Source: Paenibacillus_AA sp045062745
GTDB lineage: Bacteria > Bacillota > Bacilli > Paenibacillales > NBRC-103111
NCBI RefSeq assembly: GCF_045062745.1
Contig: NZ_JBJGED010000034.1
Location: 10,439 to 74,438, forward strand
Length of the DNA stretch: 64,000 nucleotides
Direction: 5' to 3'
The notes under the pieces are model-generated. The model had not been told where the DNA came from and did not search any database. It was given only the letters and a program-made list of their open reading frames with translations. Shown piece after piece: positions 34,493 through 43,083 of this stretch (positions are counted from its first letter, which is position 1; each line of letters begins with the position of its first letter). The position numbers and the translations under genes are program-made.

Positions 34493-35872
34493 CTACAGGG
34501 GCAATCTCACCCTAAACGTACTCCCCGTGCCTACCTTGCTGTCGACGTGAATCGTTCCCCGTCCGGCCTCCACGAGACTCTTGGCGATGGAGAGGCCGAG
34601 CCCGTGCCCGCCCTCCTGGCGAGTTCGGGATTTGTCCTGCCGGTAGAACCGGTCGAAAATGCGCGAAAGAGCCTCTGGCTCGATGCCGATCCCGCTGTCC
34701 TGCACCTCGACGGTCAGCCACCGCGTCCCCTTTTCCGCGCTCTCGGCCAGTCTCACGTCCACGTCCCCCCGCTCCGGCGTATATTTAATGGCATTATCGA
34801 TTAACAGGACGAGCAATTGATTCATTTTCTCCGCATCCCAATCCGCCTCGATCGCGCCCGGTGCATGGAGACGAAGCGTAATATCCTTGGCTTGAGCCAA
34901 AGGCTGAAGCTTCCGAATGACCTCGGCCGCCGCGTCGTTCAGCGAGAATCGCGAGCGGTTCAGCACGAGCTCTCCGGAGTCGGAACGGGCCAGCTGGAGT
35001 AATCCCGCGGCCAGCTTGGTGATGGAGCGGACCTCCTCTTTCATCCCGTTCAGCATTTGGCGGGTGAACGGCTCGCGCTCCAGCGCCTCCTCCAGTTGAA
35101 GCGCCTCGATGGAGGAGAGCAGGACGCTGAGCGGCGTCCGCAGCTCATGGGAGGCGTCGGCCACGAATTCACGCTGTTTGGTGTAGGCCTGAGCGATGGG
35201 GACAATCGCTCGCCGCGCCATCCGGTGGCTGAACCAGAGCGCCAGCAGGAAGAACAGCAGCGCCAGCCCGATCAAGAGGAGCAGCAGCCAGCGGAACAGG
35301 TCATGCTGGAATGTGACTTCTTTGCCCACGTACAAGGTGCCGATGCGTTCCCCCTTCTTCGTTAGCTCCCGAACGGCGACGATGAAGCGGGCTTGCTCCT
35401 CCTGCCTCTCCTTCATCCCGGCAGAAGGCTTCACTACGGTTTGCAGGGCGATCTTGTTGATGCCCTTCCCCTTGACCCGGCCTTGCGCGATTTGGTCCAT
35501 CACCTGGGGGCGAAGCTCCGGCTGGATTTCATCCCCCAGCTGGAGGCTCCTGTTCTCGGCGATCCAATAGTAGAACGACTGGTCCGAACTGATCGAGAAC
35601 GCATCCTCGATCTCGCGCGGCGGACGCCGATAGGGATCGCTCTCCTTATCGGCCCATCTCTGCAAAGTGTCGATCTCGCTGTTCGCGAGCTCGTTCAAAC
35701 GGTGGAATTGATCGTTCCAAATGAACAGGTAGAGCAGGCTATAAACGATTAGGACGAACAGGCTGAGGAACAGGATCAGCATCCCGCTGTATTGCAGGGT
35801 TAGCGTGCGGCGCGTCCGGTCGAACAGATCGGCTTCGAGGAGCCGCTTCGAGATCGAACTCCACTTAAGCAT
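34493..35872 (-). CDS. Sensor histidine kinase
   Basis: 459 residues: TM1 ~28-50, extracytoplasmic sensor ~51-193, TM2 ~194-213, short linker instead of a clear HAMP, dimerisation box FVADASHELRTPLSVLL with His242, and ATPase motifs LLIDNAIKYTPE, VQDSGIGIEPE and GGHGLGLSIAKSLVEA. Overlaps the response-regulator gene by eight bases. The order resembles CroS/YkoH-type kinases. Confidence 0.92.
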   Translation of the reverse strand: MLKWSSISKRLLEADLFDRTRRTLTLQYSGMLILFLSLFVLIVYSLLYLFIWNDQFHRLNELANSEIDTLQRWADKESDPYRRPPREIEDAFSISSDQSFYYWIAENRSLQLGDEIQPELRPQVMDQIAQGRVKGKGINKIALQTVVKPSAGMKERQEEQARFIVAVRELTKKGERIGTLYVGKEVTFQHDLFRWLLLLLIGLALLFFLLALWFSHRMARRAIVPIAQAYTKQREFVADASHELRTPLSVLLSSIEALQLEEALEREPFTRQMLNGMKEEVRSITKLAAGLLQLARSDSGELVLNRSRFSLNDAAAEVIRKLQPLAQAKDITLRLHAPGAIEADWDAEKMNQLLVLLIDNAIKYTPERGDVDVRLAESAEKGTRWLTVEVQDSGIGIEPEALSRIFDRFYRQDKSRTRQEGGHGLGLSIAKSLVEAGRGTIHVDSKVGTGSTFRVRLPL

Positions 35873-36539
35873 CGACTTTGTACCCCACGCCTCTCACGCT
35901 CTGAATCAGCTCGCGGGATTCCGTCGGCTCCAGCTTTTTGCGGATTAATTTCACGGTGGCGTCGATCGTCTTCAGGTTCACGTCCGCGTCCAGCCCCCAG
36001 ACCTTGTCCAGGATCACCTCGCGGGTCAAGGTGCGGCCTCTGTTCTGCAGCAGCAGATCCAAAATCTGATACTCGCGCGGTGACAATTGGATGACTCGAT
36101 CCCCCCACGCGACGATCTGACTTGTACGCCGCAGCTCCAGATCTTGCACCTGGATGACATCCTCCTGCAGCGGAACGAAGGTGCGCCGCATCAGCGCCCG
36201 CAATCGCGCTAGCAGCTCATCCATCTCGAACGGCTTCACCAAATAATCGTCGGCTCCCGCATCCAGCCCCTCCACCCGGTCCTGCAGCGCATCCCGGGCC
36301 GTCAGCATGAGAATCGCTCCGCCGTACCCGGACTTGCGCAACCGGTCGCACGTCTCGCGGCCGTCTCCCTCCGGCATCATCCAGTCGAGCACGACCACGT
36401 CGTAGCTGGAAGCTTGCGCATAGTCGTACGCTTCGCTCCCCGTCGTCACCCAGTCGATCGTGCAGCCGGTTTTCCTCTTCAGCAAGTGCACGGTGAGCTC
36501 GCCCAACCGCAGGTCGTCTTCCGCCAACAAGAGCTTCAT
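35865..36539 (-). CDS. OmpR/PhoB-family response regulator
   Basis: 224 residues. Receiver with Asp52 (VVVLDWMMPEGDG) and VKPFEMDELLARLRAL; winged helix with LSPREYQILDLLLQNRG, TREVILDKVWGLDADVN and KTIDATVKLIRKKLEP. It pairs with the kinase encoded downstream and is divergent from the secreted-protein gene, whose promoter has two TTTCACCA direct repeats that this regulator may bind. Confidence 0.93.
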   Translation of the reverse strand: MKLLLAEDDLRLGELTVHLLKRKTGCTIDWVTTGSEAYDYAQASSYDVVVLDWMMPEGDGRETCDRLRKSGYGGAILMLTARDALQDRVEGLDAGADDYLVKPFEMDELLARLRALMRRTFVPLQEDVIQVQDLELRRTSQIVAWGDRVIQLSPREYQILDLLLQNRGRTLTREVILDKVWGLDADVNLKTIDATVKLIRKKLEPTESRELIQSVRGVGYKVDA

Positions 36540-36599
36540 ACCTTAGCCCCTTTTCCAATAATAGGATTCTTAAAAAAGTATAACGGAACGACCTGCGGC

Positions 36600-36632
36600 T
36601 TTCACCATATTTTCACCAAGTCTCTGTAGGAT
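36600..36632 (+). promoter_or_regulatory. Putative response-regulator-activated promoter
   Basis: Two direct repeats TTTCACCA at 36600-36607 and 36611-36618 (11-base period) cover the -35 position of a probable -10 box TAGGAT (36627-36632). No good -35 hexamer is present. Direct repeats at one helical turn upstream of -10 are typical binding sites for OmpR/PhoB-type activators; the divergent response regulator is the obvious candidate. Confidence 0.5.
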
Positions 36633-36656
36633 AGGGGTCAAGGAAGAACAATCCAA

Positions 36657-37535
36657 ATGAAGAGAGGAACGAGGAAAATGAAAAACAAAACGAAAGCGAT
36701 GGTTATTGGAACAGTGGCAGCCCTGTTGGTAGTAGGCGGAGGCAGTGCGATCGGTTGGAACCAAGCGCTGGCGGCGGACCCTGTCGCGACTGCCGACACC
36801 GCGCCTGACCCAGGCACGCAGAAAGCCCCGCCTCGGGAAGATGGCCAGCGGAAGCCTCCGGGGCAAGGAAAGCCTAAACAGGGAGAACGGAAGGGTGAGA
36901 GGAATGGCGACCAGCCTTGCCAAGATCCAACTGCATCAGGCGCTGCTGCCGGATCCGACGGTCCCGGAGGTCGCGGCGGTCGTCCCGCACCTGCACCGGG
37001 CGGCACAGGGGCCAATCACGAGCCCGCTGCCACTCCGCAAGGCGATGAAACGGTGGCCATCTCCGGCGGATTCGAGACCGATCCCGTCGATCACGGGCGT
37101 CCGGTCGTCCTGATCGCAGCCGCCCTCGGCGTCCCGACGGAGGTGTTCCGAGAGGCGTTCAGCGGTGTGAAGCCTGCAGGCCTGGATCGCGGCCCGACGG
37201 CCGAAGAGGCTCAGCGCAACAAAGCCGCCTTGATGAGCATCCTCGCTCCCTACGGCATTACGAATGAGCGTTTGGACGAAGTGTCCAATTACTACCGCTA
37301 TAACGGCAGCAAGGGCCAGCTCTGGAAGCACGAACGGGCAACGGCCACCGCCGTCGTGACCGATGGGGTCTTGACCGGTATCACGATCACCAACCCCGGC
37401 TCGGGGTACACCTCGAATCCGACGATCAAGGTGAAGGGGCCGGACGGCACGATTGTGAACGCGGTTGCCACGATCGCATACACCAACGATTTCCGCACAA
37501 ACGGCAGCATCGCTTCGATTACGCTTCAACCGTAA
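36657..37535 (+). CDS. Secreted protein with Pro/Gly/basic linker, unknown function
   Basis: 292 residues from ATG 36657, or 285 from ATG 36678; both have weak ribosome binding sites. A signal peptide (VIGTVAALLVVGGGSAIG, cleavage near ALA-AD) is followed by a low-complexity region (~45-120) rich in Pro, Gly, Lys, Arg. A helical domain follows (VVLIAAALGVPTEVFREAF, MSILAPYGITNERLDEVSNYY). The C-terminal beta-rich segment contains ITITNPGSGYTSNPTIKVKG, a turn seen in many extracellular repeat domains. Not recognised as a family. Divergent from a two-component system that may induce it. Confidence 0.65.
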   Translation: MKRGTRKMKNKTKAMVIGTVAALLVVGGGSAIGWNQALAADPVATADTAPDPGTQKAPPREDGQRKPPGQGKPKQGERKGERNGDQPCQDPTASGAAAGSDGPGGRGGRPAPAPGGTGANHEPAATPQGDETVAISGGFETDPVDHGRPVVLIAAALGVPTEVFREAFSGVKPAGLDRGPTAEEAQRNKAALMSILAPYGITNERLDEVSNYYRYNGSKGQLWKHERATATAVVTDGVLTGITITNPGSGYTSNPTIKVKGPDGTIVNAVATIAYTNDFRTNGSIASITLQP

Positions 37536-37575
37536 AGATGGTGTCCGGCGTTTCCTTTACTATCGACGGACTAGT

Positions 37576-37619
37576 AAAAAAGGGACCGCGCAGCGCTAAT
37601 GCTGCATCGGTCCTCTTTT
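37576..37619. terminator. Bidirectional terminator
   Basis: GGGACCG with GCAGC pairs with GCTGC and CGGTCCT; TCTTTT on the plus side and AAAAAA before it (TTTTTT on the minus side). It sits between the secreted-protein and GyrI-like genes. Confidence 0.8.
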
Positions 37620-37639
37620 CGTAGAACTTATAGAGTCCG

Positions 37640-38134
37640 TTATTTTACCGGTGCATAAATATCGAAATCAAAATACTCGATTACATCTGCAGGTATGTGA
37701 AATGGATTTACCGGTATGAGACGATTCATCTCATATCCATACGAACCTATTGTCATATCTCTTTCAAAACCCACACTTTCAAACCATTTCCACAAAGAAT
37801 CGTAAGTGCGATCCATTTGACTGCGGTCACCGCGCACTGTAGTTTTGGCATATTTTTTAGCTGGGATGGTTATCGTTTCAAACCCTTCCGGAACACGATC
37901 CAGAGATCTGACTTCCACTCCTACCCACAGGGTTTCGACCCTTGTCGCCCATTGCCACTCCGGTATGAATACTAGCCCTTCGTCTGTATTCAGCCTACCA
38001 GAGTGATCCGCCATAACGTTTTCAATTTCTTTCCATGCTTGACGTACATCACGTTGGTTAGCGATCGTACGCAATACGATTGCCTTCATCTCAGGGCGTT
38101 CGACAACGACAATTTCCGAGACATTTGATTTCAT
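37640..38134 (-). CDS. GyrI-like (effector-binding domain) protein
   Basis: 164 residues that fit the GyrI-like/AraC effector-binding fold: VVVERPEMKAIVLRTIA at the start, WVGVEVRSLDRVPEGFETITIPAKKYAKTTV in the middle with the usual IPAxxYA strand, then LWKWFESVGFERD and FDFDIYAPVK at the end. Stand-alone members bind hydrophobic cations, inhibit gyrase (E. coli SbmC) or hydrolyse cyclopropanoid alkylators. GGAGG precedes the ATG. It follows the small lipoprotein gene by 51 bases. Confidence 0.8.
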   Translation of the reverse strand: MKSNVSEIVVVERPEMKAIVLRTIANQRDVRQAWKEIENVMADHSGRLNTDEGLVFIPEWQWATRVETLWVGVEVRSLDRVPEGFETITIPAKKYAKTTVRGDRSQMDRTYDSLWKWFESVGFERDMTIGSYGYEMNRLIPVNPFHIPADVIEYFDFDIYAPVK

Positions 38135-38185
38135 TGCTACTCCTCCTGGAATATATCGCTACGTTAGAGCTCAACAGCTTCTGAA

Positions 38186-38554
38186 TTATTCGTCGGCAAA
38201 TAACCTTTTCATTTCCTCTGGAACTATTTTCACATCCTCAATTTCAATTTCACCATCTTCATTTGGGGGAGTCAGTCTAACCAAAAGCATATTTCCATTA
38301 TCAAACCTTAACAATTCATAATTAGTGAAGATTGTCCTAGCGGGGGTTAGTGTCTTGAACCCTTCAAATTCGGTTTTTTGCACACTATTTGCCCTACCCT
38401 CAGAAAACAACTGAGTAAAGCGCTTGTAATCTTGTTGATCAATTGAGACTTTCATCAGGTGAGTGGTGTGTATTGGGCTATCGGGCTTCATTTCACTATG
38501 CGAACAACCTAAAAGAAGTCCTAGAGATGAACATAGTATTAACAGCTTTTTTAT
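38186..38554 (-). CDS. Small lipoprotein, apparent ATA start codon
   Basis: From the ATG at 38491 only 101 residues without a signal would be made. In frame upstream lies a perfect lipoprotein leader: KKLLILCSSLGLLLGC, then SHSEMKPD. The leader is preceded by GGGAGGAG five to seven bases before ATA 38554-38552, with no ATG, GTG or TTG in that place. Either translation begins at AUA or the start codon has mutated. The mature part is soluble and unrecognised (VSIDQQDYKRFTQLFSEG, ENGMLLVRLTPP-like strands). Possibly co-transcribed with the GyrI-like gene. Confidence 0.6.
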   Translation of the reverse strand: MKKLLILCSSLGLLLGCSHSEMKPDSPIHTTHLMKVSIDQQDYKRFTQLFSEGRANSVQKTEFEGFKTLTPARTIFTNYELLRFDNGNMLLVRLTPPNEDGEIEIEDVKIVPEEMKRLFADE

Positions 38555-38656
38555 GTGATCTCCTCCCTTACGGGGAATGTAGTTAGAACGTAACCATTTT
38601 ATCCCCTTATTCTTTTACACTTCCAGCACTTGGAAAGTTGCGTAACACTGCCCATA

Positions 38657-38696
38657 AGAAAAAGGAGTTAGCACCTTGCCGGCGCTTAACTCCTTT
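38657..38696 (-). terminator. Terminator of the GH26-like gene
   Basis: On the minus strand AAAGGAGTTA and TAACTCCTTT pair around a ~16-base loop and run into TTCTTA. It starts ten bases after the stop codon. Confidence 0.8.
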
Positions 38697-38705
38697 CTCT
38701 TTCCG

Positions 38706-41700
38706 CTACGTATCGAGCGTGAAGTTGCAGATGCCGATCATGTTGTCGTCCCCGTCATCCGCATACACCCGGATCGCGTAATTCCCGTCCGGCAAGCTGA
38801 GGCTGTTCAAGGATACGCTCCAGTAGGCCGTACCGCTGTTATACGTGGTGTTATTGTACACTGGAGTGGAACTCGTTGCTCCGTTCGACAGGTTGATGTA
38901 CTGACCGGAGCCGTTCTGCAGCGTAACGGTGACGCCGGTCACATACGGATTACCATCAGGGTCGAGTGCAATTCCCCTGAACTCCGCAGGCATGGTCGTG
39001 ACCGTAATTTGCTGGCCTCCTTCGCCCCGATCGAGCGGACTCGTCACCCCCACGATGACATTGCCCGTCGTATTTTGCGTGGGAGGAGCGCCGGTGTAGC
39101 TGCCGAACAAATCCTGGTACACGGCTCCCGCCTGCGGGTACTGATTGTCGCTCAGTCTGCCGTTGTAGGAGGAGGTGGCGTTCCAGTACGTCTGGTACAC
39201 CACGTCGTTGGAGTCGATCCAGTTGTACATCAGCTCCATGTAGTCCGCGCTGTCCCCCGAACCGTTGCCGCCGACTCCCCATTCGGAGTAAGCCATCTTC
39301 TTCCCGTGCGCCAAAGCGAAATCGCGATGCCAGTTCATCCCGTACGGCCGCGTCAGAGCATACTGGAACCGCTCTTCCGGATCGGAGATGTGCGAGTAGT
39401 TCTGTTCATCATAAATATCCATGCCGATGATGTCCACATAGTTATCGCCCGGATAGGCTCCTTCCGGACCTAACGGCGGCGATCCGACGTTGAAGCACCA
39501 GTCGAAGCGGAACTTGTTCGATACCGACCGGAACGTCTTGACGAACTGTCTATAGGCGCCGATGAAATCCTGAAGCTTCTTCTCCTGAATTTCGCCCGAG
39601 CCGGCGACGATCGTCCACGGGAACCAACCCCCGTTGAACTCCCAAGCCGTGCGGATATAAATTTCATCGAAATCGGCGTTACGCGACAGCAACACCTCGG
39701 CTGCCCGTTTGTATCGGGCGTTGTAAACGCCTTTGGCAGCGTCCTCCAGGTTGGCGTACTGTCCGGTCATCGGGCGTTCATGCGGGATTAGCGGCACGGA
39801 CCACAAAATCCGGTTGCTCAGCTGCCCCCACACGGCACTGCCCGACGCCCACGATATGCTGTTATTGAAGTCGGTCCAGCTCGCGTCGCCGCCGTAACCG
39901 AGGAAAGCGACATCGTTCCGTCCGAGCCAGCCCATGAACTGATTGGCGCCCGACACGCTGTTTCCTACGTAAGCTCCGATGATTGTCGGAGCGTCCGGCA
40001 TGTCGGTGTAGCTGGAATCGTACGTCTTCCGCGGTACCACTTTGATATAGTCCAAATTAAACGGCGTCACTCCCGCATTGCTCCGTACCGACACTTGAGC
40101 ACCTGCAGGGATGTCGACATAGACGCTCTGCTCGTAATACGCGTTCTGCCCACTCATCGCGCCGGAAGCCGCGAAGGAAATATCTTTAACATGCGTGCCG
40201 TTCACGTAAAGGCTGCCGCTGCCGCTGCTCGTCGCCGCATAGCCAATGGCCAGCTCGTCGATCGCCATTGCATTCGTGAAAGTGACCTGGGCACCGCTCG
40301 CCGTGACGCCGACAGCATTGCCGCCGGATGCATAAGGATCCGCGTACGACGTCGCGCCCCCTCCCAGGGTAAGGCTTTCGGCTTCATACTGGTAGTAGAT
40401 GCGCAGCAGATCGAAACCGATGGCCGTGTCGCCGCTGTCGTACTGCAGCTTCACGGTCGCCCCGGGCGCAATGGAGATCGGCATGCTCAGCTCCGCGTAA
40501 GCGCCCGAAGTGTTCGCCAGCGTAATATTGCCGGCGTCGCTCCCGTTCACATACAGGCTGATCGTGCCTGCCGCTTGCGACGAATAGCGGAGATTCAGCT
40601 TGTTGCCCCCGTCTGCACCGGTAAACTGGACGCTTTCGCTAACTGCATTGAGATCGATCACTTTGCCGTCCGACGCAGGCGAATGGGTGCGGAGCGTCGC
40701 ACCTCCGGCTAACAGTCCCCATTCCGCTTCATACGTGGACCAGGCCCCCTTGTAGTAGGGCTTCGCCGGCGGAGCCGGGATCGGGTCGATGGCCGGACGC
40801 ACGATAAAGTAAGGCGACTTTACTTCATTCCATCTCGTATTGCCTCCTTCGAACGACGGGTTCAAGATGAGATTAGACCCGCCGCCCTGCGCGTTCAAAG
40901 AGAAGTCGTCGATGTACAGCGCCCCTTCGCCCGTTACTGTGGTCTGAATTTGCAGGACGATCGCCGTGTTAGAGCCCGAGTTGAACGAGAACGAGACTTG
41001 CTGCCATGTATTGTTGGCGGCAACCGATGCACTCGACCCGATCATCGTTGCCCAGTTCGTCGTGTTCGCCACGAGCTTGATGCCGCTAACCCCTTTGATC
41101 CAAGCGGATACATTATAAACGGTGTTAGTCTGCAAGCCCTGTACGACCTGATGCGGCCCGGACCAAAGCCCGCTGCCTTCCGAGACGTAACGCATCGCCC
41201 ACGAGCCGGTGTGCGTATTCGGGTCCTGCGGCGGCGGTACGTAATCTTCCTCGTCGATCACGATGTCGTCTACCAAGAACGTGCCGCTCTGGAACCGGTA
41301 TGTCGAAACTCCGAACTCGGCGATATCGCTGACAGCGTTCATTAGAGCAACGCCGCTCGCCATTGGGACTCCATTAATCTCCACGTCGTAAACCTGTGCA
41401 GACATATCGATTTCCACGCGAATGTCGTACCATTGGTTGGCGGTGTAGTTCTGCAGAGTACTATGCGTATTGTCCGGCAGTTTGCGAGCCAGCCTGTTCT
41501 GGTCGAACGCAAGCTCGACCGCCTTTACTCCGTTGCTGTCCCGCAGCGTGAACCAGGCCGACCCGGTCGTCTGCTGGGCCAATATGCGCATTTCCATAGA
41601 AACGTCATCTGTCAGTGGCGTGAAACCGACTTTAGCTTCGTTCGTAACGGAGTTGGCGTTTTCGGTCGTGCTCAAATACCGGTTGCCCCCGCTATCGGCC

Positions 41701-42740
41701 GCTACCGTCACGGCATTCGCGCCGGTGGTGGCCGTCCACCCCGCTGGTAGCTGACCGACGGTAGTGCCCTGGAAATCCTCCGAATACACGGCCGCTGTCG
41801 GGATCAATAACGAAGCGCTCAGCACGGCCGTACCTTGAGCGGCACCCGTCGCCGCAACCGGTATTACCTCGAAGAACAAATACTGTCCCTCATCTCCGGC
41901 CGTCACGGTATACGTTTGCGATGTGGCGCCGCTAATGGCGATTTTGTTCGAGCCATTGGCCAATGTCCCCCGATACCATTGGAACGTTGTCGCACCTTCT
42001 GCGTCCGACTCCGCATCAGTGTACGCGTATTGGCCGGTCAGCGTCATACCCGGTTCGGGCGAGCCCGCGATCATGACATTGGACGCCTGCGGCACCGCAT
42101 TCTCTCCACTGATTTCGATATCGTCCACCCGGAACGTGCCGCTCTGATACCGGTACGTCGAGAAGTCGAATTGCGCAACGTCGGCAACCGTGTTCATCAG
42201 CGGTGCATTGGCAGCGTACGAAACCCCATCGATCGCGACATCGTAATTCTGTGCTGCCAAATCGATATCCACGCGAATGGCGTACCACTGGTTCGCGGTG
42301 TAGGTACGCAGCTGGCTGTGCGTGTTGTTCGGCAGCTTGCGCGCCAACCGATTCTGGTCGAACGCAAGCTCGACCGCCTTGTTCCCGCTGCTGTCCCGCA
42401 GCGTGAACCACGCCGTCCCGGTCGTCTGCTGGGCCAATATGCGCATTTCCGCCGTGACCGTCGAGGAGACCGGAGAGAAGCTCACGCTGGCCACATTCGA
42501 CGTGTTGTTGGCGTTCTCCGTCGATGCCAAATACCGATTACCGGTACCGTCTTCGACGACGCCGACCAAATTGGCGCCTGTACTGGCCGTCCAGCCATCC
42601 GGCACTTGACCGACGCTCGTGTCTTCGAAGTCTTCCGCGTACACTACAACGATAGCCGCCTTCGCCGCCTTTTCCCAGAACGGAACGACGGATGCGAACA
42701 TCAGCGCAGTCAACAACAGGATGGATAACGTTTTTTTCAT
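38706..42740 (-). CDS. Secreted multi-module glycoside hydrolase, GH26-like
   Basis: 1344 residues with a signal peptide (~1-29). Module order: concanavalin-like sandwich (34-212), Ig-like domain (217-312), second copy of the sandwich (318-496), CBM4/9-like domain (508-616), two CBM6/35-like domains (~668-783 and ~784-902), a TIM-barrel domain (~915-1215) and a C-terminal beta-sandwich (~1225-1344). The barrel has YIRTAWEFNGGWFPW with probable acid/base Glu1034 and MAYSEWG with probable nucleophile Glu1153, the clan GH-A arrangement closest to GH26. GH26 enzymes cut beta-mannans or beta-1,3-xylans; here His before the acid Glu is Trp. The target polysaccharide is unknown. Confidence 0.8.
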   Translation of the reverse strand: MKKTLSILLLTALMFASVVPFWEKAAKAAIVVVYAEDFEDTSVGQVPDGWTASTGANLVGVVEDGTGNRYLASTENANNTSNVASVSFSPVSSTVTAEMRILAQQTTGTAWFTLRDSSGNKAVELAFDQNRLARKLPNNTHSQLRTYTANQWYAIRVDIDLAAQNYDVAIDGVSYAANAPLMNTVADVAQFDFSTYRYQSGTFRVDDIEISGENAVPQASNVMIAGSPEPGMTLTGQYAYTDAESDAEGATTFQWYRGTLANGSNKIAISGATSQTYTVTAGDEGQYLFFEVIPVAATGAAQGTAVLSASLLIPTAAVYSEDFQGTTVGQLPAGWTATTGANAVTVAADSGGNRYLSTTENANSVTNEAKVGFTPLTDDVSMEMRILAQQTTGSAWFTLRDSNGVKAVELAFDQNRLARKLPDNTHSTLQNYTANQWYDIRVEIDMSAQVYDVEINGVPMASGVALMNAVSDIAEFGVSTYRFQSGTFLVDDIVIDEEDYVPPPQDPNTHTGSWAMRYVSEGSGLWSGPHQVVQGLQTNTVYNVSAWIKGVSGIKLVANTTNWATMIGSSASVAANNTWQQVSFSFNSGSNTAIVLQIQTTVTGEGALYIDDFSLNAQGGGSNLILNPSFEGGNTRWNEVKSPYFIVRPAIDPIPAPPAKPYYKGAWSTYEAEWGLLAGGATLRTHSPASDGKVIDLNAVSESVQFTGADGGNKLNLRYSSQAAGTISLYVNGSDAGNITLANTSGAYAELSMPISIAPGATVKLQYDSGDTAIGFDLLRIYYQYEAESLTLGGGATSYADPYASGGNAVGVTASGAQVTFTNAMAIDELAIGYAATSSGSGSLYVNGTHVKDISFAASGAMSGQNAYYEQSVYVDIPAGAQVSVRSNAGVTPFNLDYIKVVPRKTYDSSYTDMPDAPTIIGAYVGNSVSGANQFMGWLGRNDVAFLGYGGDASWTDFNNSISWASGSAVWGQLSNRILWSVPLIPHERPMTGQYANLEDAAKGVYNARYKRAAEVLLSRNADFDEIYIRTAWEFNGGWFPWTIVAGSGEIQEKKLQDFIGAYRQFVKTFRSVSNKFRFDWCFNVGSPPLGPEGAYPGDNYVDIIGMDIYDEQNYSHISDPEERFQYALTRPYGMNWHRDFALAHGKKMAYSEWGVGGNGSGDSADYMELMYNWIDSNDVVYQTYWNATSSYNGRLSDNQYPQAGAVYQDLFGSYTGAPPTQNTTGNVIVGVTSPLDRGEGGQQITVTTMPAEFRGIALDPDGNPYVTGVTVTLQNGSGQYINLSNGATSSTPVYNNTTYNSGTAYWSVSLNSLSLPDGNYAIRVYADDGDDNMIGICNFTLDT
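41252..42641 (-). repeat. Internal duplication coding for two sandwich modules
   Basis: The stretches 42104-42641 and 41252-41789 encode homologous ~179-residue modules. Both contain AVELAFDQNRLARKLP, ILAQQTTG, TANQWY and RYQSGTF/RFQSGTF at matching places. The high conservation suggests a fairly recent duplication or ongoing gene conversion within the gene. Confidence 0.85.
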
Positions 42741-43002
42741 AAGAACACCTCTTTCACACGTAATTAGATGGATGATCCCTTTTTCTTCCGCCTATGCAGC
42801 CCCTTCCCGTACCGGCCGTTCACTCTCATCTCCCTCCGTCATGTCGATTGGATGCTGCGTTCCCCCCTTTCCCTCTTCACTGTCTTCATTAAATCAACTG
42901 ACCGCCGTCTTCGGCTATTTGATAATGTGACTTTATTTATGGAAAAGGTGACTCAAATGCGCTCGCCTCGGGCTAGTGTGCAAAGATCAAAGCGTAACTA
43001 AA
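42741..43002. other. Intergenic leader region, no gene seen
   Basis: About 260 bases upstream of the GH26-like gene. It is pyrimidine-rich on the plus strand (long purine-rich leader on the transcript). A GTCAC repeat (GAGTCACC and AAGTCACA on the minus strand, ~42932-42957) may be a regulatory site; no confident promoter. Confidence 0.4.
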
Positions 43003-43050
43003 AAAGAAGGTGTCCCGACAACCATAATTGGCTGAAGGAACCCTTCTTTC
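43003..43050 (-). terminator. Terminator of the HupE/UreJ-like gene
   Basis: On the minus strand AAAGAAGG near the gene end pairs with CCTTCTTT after a long loop with partial inner pairing, followed by TTAG. Confidence 0.65.
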
Positions 43051-43083
43051 ACCTTTTATCGGTGTTCGACAATTGGAACCGCC

